The notes: a model not told the origin generated them from the letters alone. Shown: positions 26,556 through 36,524, numbered from the stretch's first letter. The stretch: 64,000 nucleotides of DNA from Paractinoplanes toevensis (GCF_018332695.1 NZ_BOQN01000038.1:1-64000), one strand, 5' to 3'. Made by a program: numbers and translations.

Positions 26556-27602
26556 ATGGCGGTGACGATCAAGGATGTGGCCCGCGCGGCCGGCGTCTCG
26601 GCGTCCACCGTCACCCGCGCGCTCACCATGCCGGCCCTGGTCCACCCGGAGACGCGCGACCGGGTCCGGCGCACCGCCGCGAGCCTCGGCTACCACCCCA
26701 ACCGCGCCGCCCGCGGCCTGATCACCGGCCGCACCGGCAACCTCGGCCTGCTCGTGCCCGACCTGGGCAACCCGTTCTTCCCCAGCGTCGTCAAGGGTGT
26801 GCAGGCCCGCGCGCACGAGGCCGACTACGCGGTCTTCCTGGCCGACACCGACGAGGACTCGGCCGCCGAGATCGGCCTGGTGCGCAAGCTGTCCCAGCAG
26901 GTCGACGGCCTGCTGCTGTGCTCGCCCCGGATGACCGACGACGAGCTGCGCACGCTGGTCGGCGACACCCCGCTGGTGCTGGTCAACCGCCGGCTGGCCC
27001 GGGTGCCGTCGGTCATCCCCGAGTTCCTCGACGGCATGCGCCAGGCGGTCAGCCATCTCACCGCGCTGGGCCACCGCCGGATCGGTTACGTGGCCGGCCC
27101 GCGCAGCTCCTGGGCCAACCGCGAGCGGGCCCGCTCGGCGCGCACCGTCAGCGCCGCAGCCGGTGCCGAGCTGGTCGAGATCGGCAGCGTGGCGCCGCAG
27201 TTCGAGGGCGGCGTGGCCGCGGCCGACCAGGTGCTGGCGGCCGGGGTGACCGCCGTCATCGCCTACAACGACCTGGTGGCGCTCGGGCTGCTCAACCGCT
27301 TCACGGCCCGCGGCGTATCGGTCCCCGGCGACCTGAGCGTCCTCGGCTTCGACGACATCCCGCTGGCCGCCATGGTCCATCCCGCCCTGACCACCGTCGC
27401 CCTACCGAAGGAGCAATCCGGCCGCGCCGCGGTCGACCTGCTCCTGCAACTCCTGGCCGACCCGGATCGCTCCCCGGCAGCCCGCCGCGAGCTACCCACC
27501 CAGCTGATGGTCCGCGCGTCCACCGGCCCAGCCCCCGTCCACCCGGCCCCCAAACCCGCACCCGCCGAATCCGCGCCTTTGGGCTCGGCCGGCCCTCCTT
27601 GA
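26556..27602 (+). CDS. LacI-family transcriptional regulator
   Basis: 348 aa. N-terminal LacI HTH (VTIKDVARAAGVSASTVTRAL), hinge region (YHPNRAARGLITGRTGNLG) and a periplasmic-binding-protein-like effector domain (60-320, with IAYNDLVALGLL and SVLGFDDIPLAAMVHP). The C-terminal 25 residues are a Pro/Ala-rich tail not typical of the family. It lies 88 bp upstream of a complete ABC importer and ManD on the same strand, so it is the likely local repressor responding to the imported sugar acid or its product. Confidence 0.92.
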   Translation: MAVTIKDVARAAGVSASTVTRALTMPALVHPETRDRVRRTAASLGYHPNRAARGLITGRTGNLGLLVPDLGNPFFPSVVKGVQARAHEADYAVFLADTDEDSAAEIGLVRKLSQQVDGLLLCSPRMTDDELRTLVGDTPLVLVNRRLARVPSVIPEFLDGMRQAVSHLTALGHRRIGYVAGPRSSWANRERARSARTVSAAAGAELVEIGSVAPQFEGGVAAADQVLAAGVTAVIAYNDLVALGLLNRFTARGVSVPGDLSVLGFDDIPLAAMVHPALTTVALPKEQSGRAAVDLLLQLLADPDRSPAARRELPTQLMVRASTGPAPVHPAPKPAPAESAPLGSAGPP

Positions 27603-27690
27603 TCTGCTGCCGCATGCCTCCGGCTGTTGCTGGTTTCGCCCACCCCGCTGCTGCCGGCTGACCCCCGCTCCGCCGCCGAAAGGGTGTCAA

Positions 27691-28899
27691 ATGTCCAGAA
27701 AAATCGTTTCAGGTGCTGCTCTTGCCCTCACTCTCCTGATCGCCGCCTGCGGTGCGCCCGACAAACCGGGCGGATCCAGCGGCAAGACCGACGGTCCGGT
27801 GCCGGACAAGCCGGGGAAGGCCGTCACGATCAACATCCTCGACGTCGCCGGGGACCTTCAGCTGACTCAGGGCATGATCGACGAGTTCGTGTCCAAGAAC
27901 GGTGACCAGATCGCCAAGGTCACCTACTCCAAGGCCACCGCGCCCGAGCTGGTCGGCAAGGTCAAGGCCCAGCAGAACGCCGGTCGCGTCGACATCGACC
28001 TGGTGCTGACCGGTGTGGACGGCCTCGCCGCCGGCATCGACCAGAGCCTGTGGACGCCGCTGCTGCCGACCTACGCGAGCCGCCTGCCGGGCATGAACGA
28101 CTACCTGCCGGGGGCGGCCGCCATGCAGAAGCTGGCCGGTGACTTCGGTGTCACGGTCACCTACTACCCGTCCGGGCCGCTGATCGAGTACCTGCCGGCC
28201 AAGGTGGCCAGTCCGCCGAAGTCCGCCGCCGACCTGCTGGCGTTCGCCAAGGCCAACCCGGGTGCGGTCCAGTACGCGCGACCGTCCAACTCCGGCCCCG
28301 GCCGTACGTTTCTGATGGGTCTGCCCTATCTGCTGGGTGACTCCGATCCGAAGGACCCGGTCAACGGCTGGGCGAAGACCTGGGCCTACCTGGCCGAGCT
28401 GAACAAGTACGTGACGCTCTACCCGTCCACCACCAGCGAGACGATGAAGAACCTGGCCAACGGGTCGGCAAAGATCATCGCCAGTACGACGGGCTGGGAC
28501 ATCAACCCGCGGGTGCTCGGCACCGTGCCCAAGGAGGCCGCGGTCGGCACGCTGCAGGGCTTCCACTGGGTCACCGACGCGCACTACGCGGTCGTGCCGA
28601 AGGGTGTCGACGTCGAGAAGCAGGCCGCGATCCTCAACCTGCTCAAGGACATGCTCACCCCGGCGCAGCAGGCCAAGGCGTACGACAAGGGCTACTTCTA
28701 CCCGGGCCCGGCGATCAAGGACGTGCCGCTGTCGATGGCCCCGCAGGAGAGCCAGCAGGCCCTCGGCGAGTACGGCCGCCCGGAGTACGAGCAGCTCATC
28801 GCGAGCAATCCGCTCGAGGTGCCGCTGGACGCCAAGGCGCTGGTCGCGGCGTTCGACAAGTGGGACCGGGAGATCGGCGGCGCGAAGGTGAAGAAGTGA
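27691..28899 (+). CDS. ABC importer substrate-binding lipoprotein
   Basis: 402 aa. Lipoprotein signal with lipobox LIAAC (Cys at about 20), then a Gly/Ser/Pro-rich spacer. The mature part has the family 1 extracellular solute-binding fold (AVTINILDVAGDLQLTQGMIDEFV, VDIDLVLTGVDGLAAG, NGWAKTWAYLAELNKYVTLY). The pattern is close to the spermidine/iron/phosphonate-like binding proteins that pair with a dedicated ATPase. It captures the substrate outside the membrane for the permeases encoded downstream. The stop codon overlaps the ATPase start (GTGA). Confidence 0.87.
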   Translation: MSRKIVSGAALALTLLIAACGAPDKPGGSSGKTDGPVPDKPGKAVTINILDVAGDLQLTQGMIDEFVSKNGDQIAKVTYSKATAPELVGKVKAQQNAGRVDIDLVLTGVDGLAAGIDQSLWTPLLPTYASRLPGMNDYLPGAAAMQKLAGDFGVTVTYYPSGPLIEYLPAKVASPPKSAADLLAFAKANPGAVQYARPSNSGPGRTFLMGLPYLLGDSDPKDPVNGWAKTWAYLAELNKYVTLYPSTTSETMKNLANGSAKIIASTTGWDINPRVLGTVPKEAAVGTLQGFHWVTDAHYAVVPKGVDVEKQAAILNLLKDMLTPAQQAKAYDKGYFYPGPAIKDVPLSMAPQESQQALGEYGRPEYEQLIASNPLEVPLDAKALVAAFDKWDREIGGAKVKK

Positions 28900-29933
28900 C
28901 CTGGCTCCGGATCAAAAGCGTCACCCGGCGCTTCGGCGGCAAGGAAGCGCTGAGCGGCCTGACCCTCGATATCGAGCAGGGCGAGTTCATCGCCCTGCTC
29001 GGCCCCTCCGGCTGCGGCAAGTCGACCGCACTCAATTGCCTGGCCGGCCTGCTCCCGCTGTCCGAGGGCAGCATCTGGCAGGACGACCAGCGCCTCGACA
29101 CGCTGCCGCCGGAGCGCCGGGGCTTCGGCATGGTGTTCCAGAGCTACGCGCTCTTCCCGCACCTGTCGGTGCGCCGGAACATCGCGTTCGGCTTGCAGAT
29201 GCGGCGGCTGCCCCGGGCCGAGGTGCGCCGCCGCACCGACGAGGCGATCAAGCTGGTCCGGTTGGAGGAGCACGCCACCAAGTTGCCCGGTCAGCTCTCC
29301 GGCGGGCAGCAGCAGCGGGTCGCCATCGCCCGCGCGGTGGTGCTCGAACCGTCGCTGGTGCTGATGGACGAGCCGCTGTCCAATCTGGATGCCAAGCTGC
29401 GCCTGGAGATGCGCACCGAGATCCGCCGCCTGCACCAGAGCCTGGGCCTCACCACCGTCTACGTCACCCACGACCAGGAGGAGGCGCTGTCCATGGCCGA
29501 CCGCCTGGTGGTGCTGCGCGACGGCCGGGTCCAGCAGATCGGCACCCCGGAGGAGCTGCACACCCGGCCCGCCAACCGGCACGTGGCCGACTTCATGGGC
29601 TACCGCAACCTGCTGCCCATGAAGGTCACCGCGGTGACCCCGGCGGTGGTCACGGTGGAGGGAGCCGGTCTGGCTCTGCAGGGTACGGCGGTGGGCACGC
29701 TCGCCGCCGGCGACGAGGTGGTCGCCGCCGTCCGCCCCGAGGATCTGCAGGTAGGGGAGGGCGGGGTGCCGGTCACCGTCGAGGTGGTCGAGTACCAGGG
29801 ACGGGAACTGGCCGTGGAAGCCCGCACGTCGCAGGGCACGATGCTGCACCTGCGGGCGGCGGAACGGCCGGCCCCCGGGGACCGGATCTCGGTGGTCGCC
29901 GACCCGGCCCGGGTTCTGGTGTTCCCGGCATGA
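28896..29933 (+). CDS. ABC importer ATP-binding protein
   Basis: 345 aa from GTG 28896, overlapping the previous stop. Walker A GPSGCGKST, Q-loop VFQSYALFPHL, signature LSGGQQQR, Walker B LVLMDEPLSNLD, H-loop YVTHDQEEAL, then a C-terminal TOBE-type regulatory domain (about 240-345). This is the long MalK/PotA class. Actinomycete sugar importers usually lack a gene-linked ATPase and share MsiK, so a dedicated ATPase here is notable and fits a non-sugar or acid-sugar substrate. Its stop overlaps the next start (ATGA). Confidence 0.93.
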   Translation: MTWLRIKSVTRRFGGKEALSGLTLDIEQGEFIALLGPSGCGKSTALNCLAGLLPLSEGSIWQDDQRLDTLPPERRGFGMVFQSYALFPHLSVRRNIAFGLQMRRLPRAEVRRRTDEAIKLVRLEEHATKLPGQLSGGQQQRVAIARAVVLEPSLVLMDEPLSNLDAKLRLEMRTEIRRLHQSLGLTTVYVTHDQEEALSMADRLVVLRDGRVQQIGTPEELHTRPANRHVADFMGYRNLLPMKVTAVTPAVVTVEGAGLALQGTAVGTLAAGDEVVAAVRPEDLQVGEGGVPVTVEVVEYQGRELAVEARTSQGTMLHLRAAERPAPGDRISVVADPARVLVFPA

Positions 29934-30811
29934 CGGAGAAGACCGCGCTGCGGCACCGGCTCGCCGAACGCGGCGTCGACCGGCAACTGCTGCTCCTGCT
30001 GCCGGCGCTCCTCGCCGTGCTGATCCTGTTCGTCTACCCGTTCGCGTACGGCATGGGGTTGTCCTTCCAACCCGATGAGGGTGGCGTGCTGGGGGCGTAC
30101 AAAAACTTCTTCGAAGATGCCTATCAGCGCGACACCATCTGGACCACCCTCCAGCTGGCGTTGCCCGCCGCCTTCCTGAACGTCGCCGCCTCCGTGCCCA
30201 TCGCCTACCGGATGCGTGGCCGTTTCCGCGGGAAACGGCTGCTCACCACGGTGCTGGTGGTGCCGATCACGCTCGGCACGGTGCTCACCGCCGAAGGGCT
30301 GCTCAACTTCCTCGGGCCGACCGGCTGGTTCAACCGGGCCCTGCTCAACGCCGGGCTGGTCGACGCGCCGCTGCGGCTCACCAACAACTACTGGGGGGTG
30401 TTCCTCTCCCTGGTCATCACCGGGTTCCCGTTCGCGTTCCTGCTGATCCTGTCGTATCTCTCCGGCATCGACCCGACCCTGGAACGGGCCGCCGCGACGC
30501 TCGGGGCGGGCTGGTGGCCGCGCTTCCACCGGATCACGCTGCCGCTGCTCGCGCCGGGGCTGGCCACCACGTTCTGCCTGACGTTCGTGCTGGCGTTCAG
30601 TGTCTTCCCGTCGGCGATCCTGGTCGGCGACCCGGCCGGGTCCACCCGGGTCATCTCCATCGCCGCCTACCACGCGGCCTACGAGGCCTACGACTACTCG
30701 CTGGCCAGCGCGATCGCCGTGGTCATGGGCGTGGTCGAGCTGGCGGTCGTCGCGGCCGTGCTGGGCGTGCGGTCGCTGTTCTACACCGGCTCGACGGGAG
30801 GTAAGGGATGA
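29930..30811 (+). CDS. ABC importer permease subunit 1
   Basis: 293 aa, six predicted transmembrane helices. The first is LLLLLPALLAVLILFVYPF. A cytoplasmic EAA-type loop, ERAAATLGAGWWPRFHRITLPLLAPG (split around residue 195), contacts the ATPase. It is translationally coupled on both sides by ATGA overlaps, which supports a stoichiometric membrane complex with the following permease. Confidence 0.92.
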   Translation: MTEKTALRHRLAERGVDRQLLLLLPALLAVLILFVYPFAYGMGLSFQPDEGGVLGAYKNFFEDAYQRDTIWTTLQLALPAAFLNVAASVPIAYRMRGRFRGKRLLTTVLVVPITLGTVLTAEGLLNFLGPTGWFNRALLNAGLVDAPLRLTNNYWGVFLSLVITGFPFAFLLILSYLSGIDPTLERAAATLGAGWWPRFHRITLPLLAPGLATTFCLTFVLAFSVFPSAILVGDPAGSTRVISIAAYHAAYEAYDYSLASAIAVVMGVVELAVVAAVLGVRSLFYTGSTGGKG

Positions 30812-31641
30812 GGCGTCGTCTGGTCGCTAGCCCGGGAGCCTGGGTGGTCTGGGGAGCGGTGACCTTCTTCTTCGTCATGCTGGCCGGGGTCATCTTCTCG
30901 GTGCTGGTCAGCTCGTTCGGGCGGCGCTGGTTCGACACGTGGCTGCCGGAGAGCTGGACCGGCCAGTGGTACGGCCAGGCCTGGCGGGAATTCACGCTGC
31001 CCGCGGTTCTCGTCGTCACGATCGAGGTGTCGATGCTGGTCGTGCTGATTTCGGTGCTCGTAGGCGTACCCGCTTCTTATGTTTTGGCGCGCAAGAAATT
31101 CCCCGGCCGGCGCCTTCTCTATCTGCTGTTTCTTCTGCCCATCCTGATGCCACCGATCACCTACGGCATCCCGCTCGCCACCGTGCTCTACAAGTACGGC
31201 TTCGCCGGCAACATGTCCGGTGTCGTGCTCGCCAACCTGGTGCCGTCGATCCCGTTCGTGATCCTCACCATGACCCCGTTCATCGAGCAGGTCGACCCGG
31301 CGATCGAACGCGCCGCGCGGATGTGCGGCGCCCGCACCTGGCAGGTCTTCGCGCGGATCCTGGCGCCGCTCCTGGTGCCCGGCATCCTGGCCGCGTCGAT
31401 CCTGGTCCTGGTGCGCACGGTCGGCATGTTCGAGCTGACCTTCCTGACCGCCGGGCCGGACTCGCAGACCCTGGTGGTGGCGCTCTACTACACGATGTCG
31501 GCGGCCGGGATCCGGGCGCAGCAGTCGGTCGACGCGATGGCCGTGATCTACACGTCGATGATGCTGGTGCTGCTGGTGGTGGCGCTGCGTTTCGTCAACC
31601 CGACCCAGCTGGTGGCCCGGGTCAAGGAGGACGTGGATTGA
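30808..31641 (+). CDS. ABC importer permease subunit 2
   Basis: 277 aa, six transmembrane helices. The EAA loop reads [44 protein letters not shown] in the middle is typical of the second permease in this class. It should form a heterodimeric pore with the preceding subunit. The stop codon overlaps the TTG start of the ManD gene, so all five genes from binding protein to enzyme are physically coupled. Confidence 0.92.
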   Translation: MRRRLVASPGAWVVWGAVTFFFVMLAGVIFSVLVSSFGRRWFDTWLPESWTGQWYGQAWREFTLPAVLVVTIEVSMLVVLISVLVGVPASYVLARKKFPGRRLLYLLFLLPILMPPITYGIPLATVLYKYGFAGNMSGVVLANLVPSIPFVILTMTPFIEQVDPAIERAARMCGARTWQVFARILAPLLVPGILAASILVLVRTVGMFELTFLTAGPDSQTLVVALYYTMSAAGIRAQQSVDAMAVIYTSMMLVLLVVALRFVNPTQLVARVKEDVD

Positions 31642-32843
31642 AGATCGTCGAGGCCCGGGTGATCGTCACCTGTCCCGGCCGCAACTTCGTCACCCTGAAG
31701 ATCGTGACCGATTCCGGCCTGACCGGCGTGGGGGATGCGACGCTCAACGGGCGGGAGCTCGCGGTCGCCGCCTACCTGACCGAACACGTCGTTCCGGCGC
31801 TGATCGGGCGGGATCCGGCGCGGATCGAGGACACCTGGCAATACCTCTATCGCGGAGCTTACTGGCGGCGCGGGCCGGTCACGATGACCGCCATCGCGGC
31901 GGTGGACACCGCGCTGTGGGACATCAAGGGCAAGGTGGCCGGGCTTCCCGTTTACCAACTGCTGGGCGGTCGGTCGCGGTCCGGCGTTCGGGTGTACGGG
32001 CATGCCAGCGGATCATCGATTCCTGATGTGCTGGCTTCGGTCGCCGGGTTCATCTCACTGGGCTACCAGGCCGTACGTGTGCAGGCTGTTGTTCCTGGAA
32101 TTCCGGACATCTACGGAGTTTCCGCCGGGCCGGTCTATGAGCCGGCGACCGCCGGGGTCGCCTCCGTCGCCTCGTGGGCCACGCCTGACTACCTCGCGCA
32201 CATCCCCGCGGTCTTCGAGGCGGTGCGGTCGGAATTCGGGCCCACGCTGCAACTCCTGCACGACGTGCACCACCGGCTCACCCCCATCGAGGCCGCCCGA
32301 CTAGGGAAGTCGCTGGAGCCGTTCGCGCTGACCTGGATGGAAGATCCGGTCCCGGCCGAACTGCAGGACGGCTTCCGGCTGATCCGGCAGCACACCACCA
32401 CACCCCTGGCCGTCGGGGAGGTCTTCAACACCATCTGGGACTGCTCTCAGCTGATCCAGGAGCGATTGATCGACTACATCCGGGCGACCGTCGTGCACGC
32501 CGGCGGGATCACCCACCTGCGGCGGATCTTCGACCTGGCCGCGCTCTACCAGGTGCGGTCCGGGTCGCACGGGGCCACCGACCTGTCGCCGATCTGCATG
32601 TCCGCCGCCCTGCACCTCGACCTGGCCATCCCCAACTTCGGGTTGCAGGAGTACATGCCGCACACCCCGGAGACCGACGCCGTCTTCCCGCACGGCTACC
32701 GCTTCGCCGACGGCTACCTGCACCCCGCCGAGGAACCCGGCCTCGGCGTCGACATCGACGAATCGCTGGCCGCTGCCTATCCGTACCGGCCGGCCGCCCT
32801 GCCGGTGAACCGTCTGACCGACGGAACCCTGCACGATTGGTGA
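31638..32843 (+). CDS. manD: D-mannonate dehydratase-like enolase-superfamily enzyme (ManD)
   Basis: 401 aa from TTG 31638 (AAGGAGG 7 nt upstream; TTGA overlap with the permease stop). Enolase-superfamily capping domain plus barrel. The metal ligands are visible as Asp in LLHDVHHRL, Glu in TWMEDPVP and Glu in LAVGEVFN; the ManD-type [14 protein letters not shown] loop and the C-terminal DGTLHDW are also present. ManD dehydrates D-mannonate (or D-gluconate) to 2-keto-3-deoxygluconate. Low-activity paralogues (RspA-like) exist, so the exact substrate is uncertain. Its place at the end of the importer operon suggests the imported molecule is a sugar acid. Confidence 0.87.
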   Translation: MKIVEARVIVTCPGRNFVTLKIVTDSGLTGVGDATLNGRELAVAAYLTEHVVPALIGRDPARIEDTWQYLYRGAYWRRGPVTMTAIAAVDTALWDIKGKVAGLPVYQLLGGRSRSGVRVYGHASGSSIPDVLASVAGFISLGYQAVRVQAVVPGIPDIYGVSAGPVYEPATAGVASVASWATPDYLAHIPAVFEAVRSEFGPTLQLLHDVHHRLTPIEAARLGKSLEPFALTWMEDPVPAELQDGFRLIRQHTTTPLAVGEVFNTIWDCSQLIQERLIDYIRATVVHAGGITHLRRIFDLAALYQVRSGSHGATDLSPICMSAALHLDLAIPNFGLQEYMPHTPETDAVFPHGYRFADGYLHPAEEPGLGVDIDESLAAAYPYRPAALPVNRLTDGTLHDW

Positions 32844-32939
32844 CCCGCTTGGCTCCCCGCTTGCTCCTCCGGAATCGTTCCACCGGCGGCGGTCCTGCCG
32901 ATTCTCGCTGCATCGGAAGTCCGCGGGGGAGGAAACCAA

Positions 32940-34112
32940 ATGGGTACGTCCGTCATGAGCAAGGCGCATTCGCAGAACGTCGCCGCCGCCCGGTACCGGG
33001 CCGCCGTCGCTGACGTGCCCGACGTGCTGGAGATGGTGGCGGACGTCTGCCGGGCCCCGATGGCCGCTCTCAAGGTCATCGGCGACACCGAGGCCCACGT
33101 GGCCGTCGGCCATGGCATGCCCTTCCTCGGCGATGTGCCCAAGGCAGCCTCGCTCTGCGACATGGTGTCGGAGGCCGACCACGCCGTCGCCGTCGACGAC
33201 GCCGCGCACGATCCGCGGATGTCCCAGCACCCGCTGGTCGCGGGCTCCGCACACGTCCGGTTCCTGGCCGCCGCGCCGCTGCACCACGACGGGCACATCG
33301 TCGGCGCACTCTGCGTCTTCGACCCGGGCCCCCGCCAGATCGACGCCGAGACCACCACCCGGTTCCTCGAGCGCATCGCCAAGCGCATCGACTCCGAGAC
33401 CGCGCTGCGGCACCTGCTCACCGAACAGCAGCCGCTGCCCCTGCCGATCGACCAGGACGAGGTCATCACCACGATCTCGCACGAGGTCCGCACCCCGCTC
33501 ACCGTCATCCGCGGCCAGCTGGAGATGCTCACCGACCACCCGGACGCGATCAACCCAGAATTCACCCGGCACGCCGAGGCCGTCCGCCGCAACGCCGACC
33601 GGCTCTGCCGCACCGTCGACAACCTGCTGCGCGCCGCCGACCAGCAGCGCCACGCCCCCATCGGCGAACGGTCCGTGATGGACCTGCGTGACGCTATGCG
33701 TTCGGTGCTGGCCGAGCTCGGACCGGCCGGCGCTCGCGTGGTGCTGGACCTCCCCGGCCGGCCGGTGTGCGTGACCGCCGACCAGCGGCTGCTGGAGATC
33801 GCGCTGTCACACCTGGTCAACAACGCGTTGCACCACGGCGGGCCGGGCTCCCCGGTGGTCGTCTCGGTGCTGCCCGGCGAGCAGCCCACCATCGAGGTCC
33901 GTGACCAGGGTCCCGGCCTGGACGAGACCGAGCTGAGCCGGCTCGGCACCGCGTTCTACCGCTGCGCCGAGGCCCGCCGTCAGGAGAAAGCCGGCCTCGG
34001 GCTGGGCATCTCGATCAGCCGCCGGATCTGCGAGGCCCAGGGTGCCGCGCTGACCCTGCACAGTGCACGCGGCTCCGGCATGGTCGCCCGGGTCAGCTTC
34101 CCGGCGTCGTAA
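32940..34112 (+). CDS. GAF-domain sensor histidine kinase
   Basis: 390 aa, soluble. An N-terminal GAF domain (about 20-165, with HPLVAGSAHVRFLAAAPLHH), then HisKA (TTISHEVRTPLTVIRGQLE, phospho-His at about residue 181) and HATPase_c (HLVNNALHHGG, VRDQGPGLDE, AGLGLGISI). It probably binds a small molecule or redox cofactor in the GAF domain. No response regulator is adjacent, so it is an orphan kinase. GGAGGAAA precedes the ATG. Confidence 0.92.
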   Translation: MGTSVMSKAHSQNVAAARYRAAVADVPDVLEMVADVCRAPMAALKVIGDTEAHVAVGHGMPFLGDVPKAASLCDMVSEADHAVAVDDAAHDPRMSQHPLVAGSAHVRFLAAAPLHHDGHIVGALCVFDPGPRQIDAETTTRFLERIAKRIDSETALRHLLTEQQPLPLPIDQDEVITTISHEVRTPLTVIRGQLEMLTDHPDAINPEFTRHAEAVRRNADRLCRTVDNLLRAADQQRHAPIGERSVMDLRDAMRSVLAELGPAGARVVLDLPGRPVCVTADQRLLEIALSHLVNNALHHGGPGSPVVVSVLPGEQPTIEVRDQGPGLDETELSRLGTAFYRCAEARRQEKAGLGLGISISRRICEAQGAALTLHSARGSGMVARVSFPAS

Positions 34113-34225
34113 CGTTGCGTAAACCCGCCACAACCTTTAGCCAATTTGGTAGTCGCGCAAACTAGGAAGATCGGCATAGGGTTCGCCGGGCGCAAGCTTC
34201 GCGCCGACGAAATCCAGGAGTGGAC

Positions 34226-35182
34226 ATGCGTCGTACCCTCGCCGTCTTCGCCGTTGTCGCGACGCTGCTGGCGTCGTCCGCGTGCACCTCCGACGTCGAG
34301 GCCGACGGCGCCGGCGCAGTCGGCACCAAGGTCGACGTCGGGGTCATCGCCATCATCGACGTGGCCCCGATCTACCTGGGCAAGGCCAAGGGGTTCTTCA
34401 GCAAGCGCGGCATCGACCTCGCCCTGACCGCCGAACAGGGCGGCGGCCCCATCGTCAAAGGGGTGCTCGCCGGGAAGTACCAGTTCGGCTTCAGCAACGT
34501 GACGTCGCTGATGGCGGCCCAGTCCGACGGCGCACCCCTCAAGGCGGTGGCCAGCGGGGTGGCCTCCACCGGCCGGGCCGGCCGGGACTTCTCGGCCGTC
34601 GTGGTGCGCGACGGCAGTCCGATCCGGACGGCGAAGGACCTGGTCGGCAAGAAGATCGGCGTCAACATCCTGAAGAACATCGGCGACACCACGGTCCGCC
34701 AGTCGGTGCGCAAGGCCGGTGGCGACGCCGGTTCGCTCACGTTCGAGGCGATCCCGTTCCCGCAGATGGCCGGGGCGCTGCGGGCCGACAAGATCGACGC
34801 GGCCTGGGTGGTCGAACCCCAGCTGTCCGAGATCCTCACCTCGGGCGGCAACGTGGTGGCGTCCAACTTCGTCGACACCGCGGCCGATCTGACCGTCGCG
34901 CTGTACTTCACCAGCCAGGCGACCATCGCGCAGAACCCCAAGCTGGTCGCCGACTTCACCGACGCGATCCGGGAGTCCCTCGACTACGCGGCCGCGCATC
35001 CCGAGGAGGTGCGCGATGTCGTGGGCACCTACACGCCCATCAACGACACCGTGCGGATCAGCATGATCCTGCCCAGCTGGCCGGAGAGCATCAACCGGGC
35101 ATCCCTGGAGAAGGTCGCTCAACTGGGGCGCAAGGACGGGATCTTCAAGAAGACTCCCTCGCTGGACCAGCTGCTGCCCTGA
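34226..35182 (+). CDS. NMT1/TauA-like substrate-binding lipoprotein (orphan)
   Basis: 318 aa from ATG 34226 (AGGAG 5 nt upstream). Lipobox LASSAC (Cys about 19), then an NMT1-type periplasmic-binding fold (IDVAPIYLGKAKGFFSKRGI, GVLAGKYQFGFSNVTSLM, DLVGKKIGVN, ADKIDAAWVVEPQL). Relatives bind aliphatic sulfonates, nitrate or thiamine-precursor pyrimidines. The usual partner permease and ATPase genes are absent here, so it either uses a transporter encoded elsewhere or acts as a sensor component. The neighbouring GAF kinase makes the latter conceivable but unproven. Confidence 0.85.
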   Translation: MRRTLAVFAVVATLLASSACTSDVEADGAGAVGTKVDVGVIAIIDVAPIYLGKAKGFFSKRGIDLALTAEQGGGPIVKGVLAGKYQFGFSNVTSLMAAQSDGAPLKAVASGVASTGRAGRDFSAVVVRDGSPIRTAKDLVGKKIGVNILKNIGDTTVRQSVRKAGGDAGSLTFEAIPFPQMAGALRADKIDAAWVVEPQLSEILTSGGNVVASNFVDTAADLTVALYFTSQATIAQNPKLVADFTDAIRESLDYAAAHPEEVRDVVGTYTPINDTVRISMILPSWPESINRASLEKVAQLGRKDGIFKKTPSLDQLLP

Positions 35183-35271
35183 TTCGCGTCCCCTGAGATG
35201 GCACTTCCTTCATCGGCAGACTTCGATATGGTGCCGGTGTCCGGTCGTCCCGGCCGTCGGTGGAGGTAGCG

Positions 35272-35997
35272 ATGCTGGTCAGGATTGGTGTTGTGCTCGG
35301 TGGCGTGGCCCTGTCGCTGGCGGGTCTGGTGGGCAGCGCTGTGGCGTCGCCCTCGACGGCGGCGGCCGACCCGACTCCCGGGCCGACGCTCACGTGCCCG
35401 CCGGCGTTGCCGGTCGGCGGATCGGTCACCGCCGTTACCGCGCGGAGCCTTTCCGTCAGCTACTCGATGTTGCTGACCCCGCCCTGCGGCTACAACCCGC
35501 CGGTCACCGTGACTCTCTTCGCCACTTCGGAGGATGCCCGGCAGTGGCTGAACCCGGTGGCCGAGGCGGTGTCCGGGCCGGAGCGCAACGGGACGGTGAC
35601 CATCGCGGGCCTGACGCCCGACACCGCCTACTGGTTCCGGTTCAGCGCCGACGGACGCCGGGACCCGTACGTGATCGGAACCGGGCGAACCGCGGCGCTG
35701 GCGGCGTGCACCGCCACCGTGACGATCGACAGCGCGTGGGGCGGCGGCTTCGTCGCCACCGTTGCCGTGCGCAACGTGGGTGCCGAGACGCTCGGCTCGT
35801 GGTACGTCTCGTGGCGGTGGGCCGGCGGCGAGCAGATCGTGTCGGTGTGGAACGGGGTGGCCCAGGACGGCAACACCGACGTAACGATCCACAATGCCTC
35901 GTACAACGGGACGCTGCCGCCCGGCGGCTCGACAACCTTCGGCATGCTCGTCGCGGCCGGCTCACCGGCCACGATCACCCCTACCTGTGCCCGCTGA
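35272..35997 (+). CDS. secreted FN3-like / CBM2 cellulose-binding protein
   Basis: 241 aa from ATG 35272 (GGAGGT 4 nt upstream). Sec signal (about 1-32), a fibronectin III-like domain (about 45-140, GTVTIAGLTPDTAYWFRFSA) and a C-terminal CBM2 (about 145-241, CTATVTIDSAWGGGFVATVAVRN, WNGV, NASYNGTLPPGGSTTFG), with the flanking Cys pair. No catalytic domain is present, so it is a non-hydrolytic cellulose/chitin-binding protein. It might be an accessory or adhesion factor, or the relic of a larger enzyme. Confidence 0.85.
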   Translation: MLVRIGVVLGGVALSLAGLVGSAVASPSTAAADPTPGPTLTCPPALPVGGSVTAVTARSLSVSYSMLLTPPCGYNPPVTVTLFATSEDARQWLNPVAEAVSGPERNGTVTIAGLTPDTAYWFRFSADGRRDPYVIGTGRTAALAACTATVTIDSAWGGGFVATVAVRNVGAETLGSWYVSWRWAGGEQIVSVWNGVAQDGNTDVTIHNASYNGTLPPGGSTTFGMLVAAGSPATITPTCAR

Positions 35998-36275
35998 CCG
36001 CCGGCTCTTGAGGTCGGGTTCGCGAGAATCAAACCCACTTTCCGGTACGGGAGACTCGTCACCAACCGCACCATCACCCGACCGCCGCCACCCCGCAAGC
36101 AGCGTGCCACACCAGCACGTGCCGCGACTCTCGCGCAACGACACACGCACGCAGCCCGCGCGCGGCAACGCCTCGCGCTGCTCACCCAGATGCGCCGCTA
36201 TGCTCGGAGGGCGTTTTATACGTATGCGCCCCGGTCGCGACGGGGTGATGCCACGTCTTGACGCCCGGCATCGCA

Positions 36276-36322
36276 GATCTTGTGGAGTTGCCGTTCTGTC
36301 CTCGCGGAAAGTCCACAAGATC
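36276..36322. repeat. inverted repeat GATCTTGTGGA-N25-TCCACAAGATC
   Basis: Perfect 11-bp arms (36276-36286 and 36312-36322) around a 25-nt loop. It is AT-richer than its surroundings and is not next to a gene end. It may be a dispersed palindromic (REP-like or MITE-like) unit or a terminator; only one copy is in this window. Confidence 0.6.
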
Positions 36323-36524
36323 GTGTCTGATCGAGCTGTCGACATCGGACATAGCCGGTATGTCATCCTCTTCTGACCGCTAGGGAGCTTCCGGGACGAA
36401 GGTCGCGGCGCCGGCGCCCGGGACCCGCACGACGCGTGCGGGCATGCCGGGGCCCGCCGGGTCGGGGCCACAGCACCACGCCGTCCGGCAGGGGGTCGCC
36501 GAAAGCGACGCGGAGCCGGAAGAC

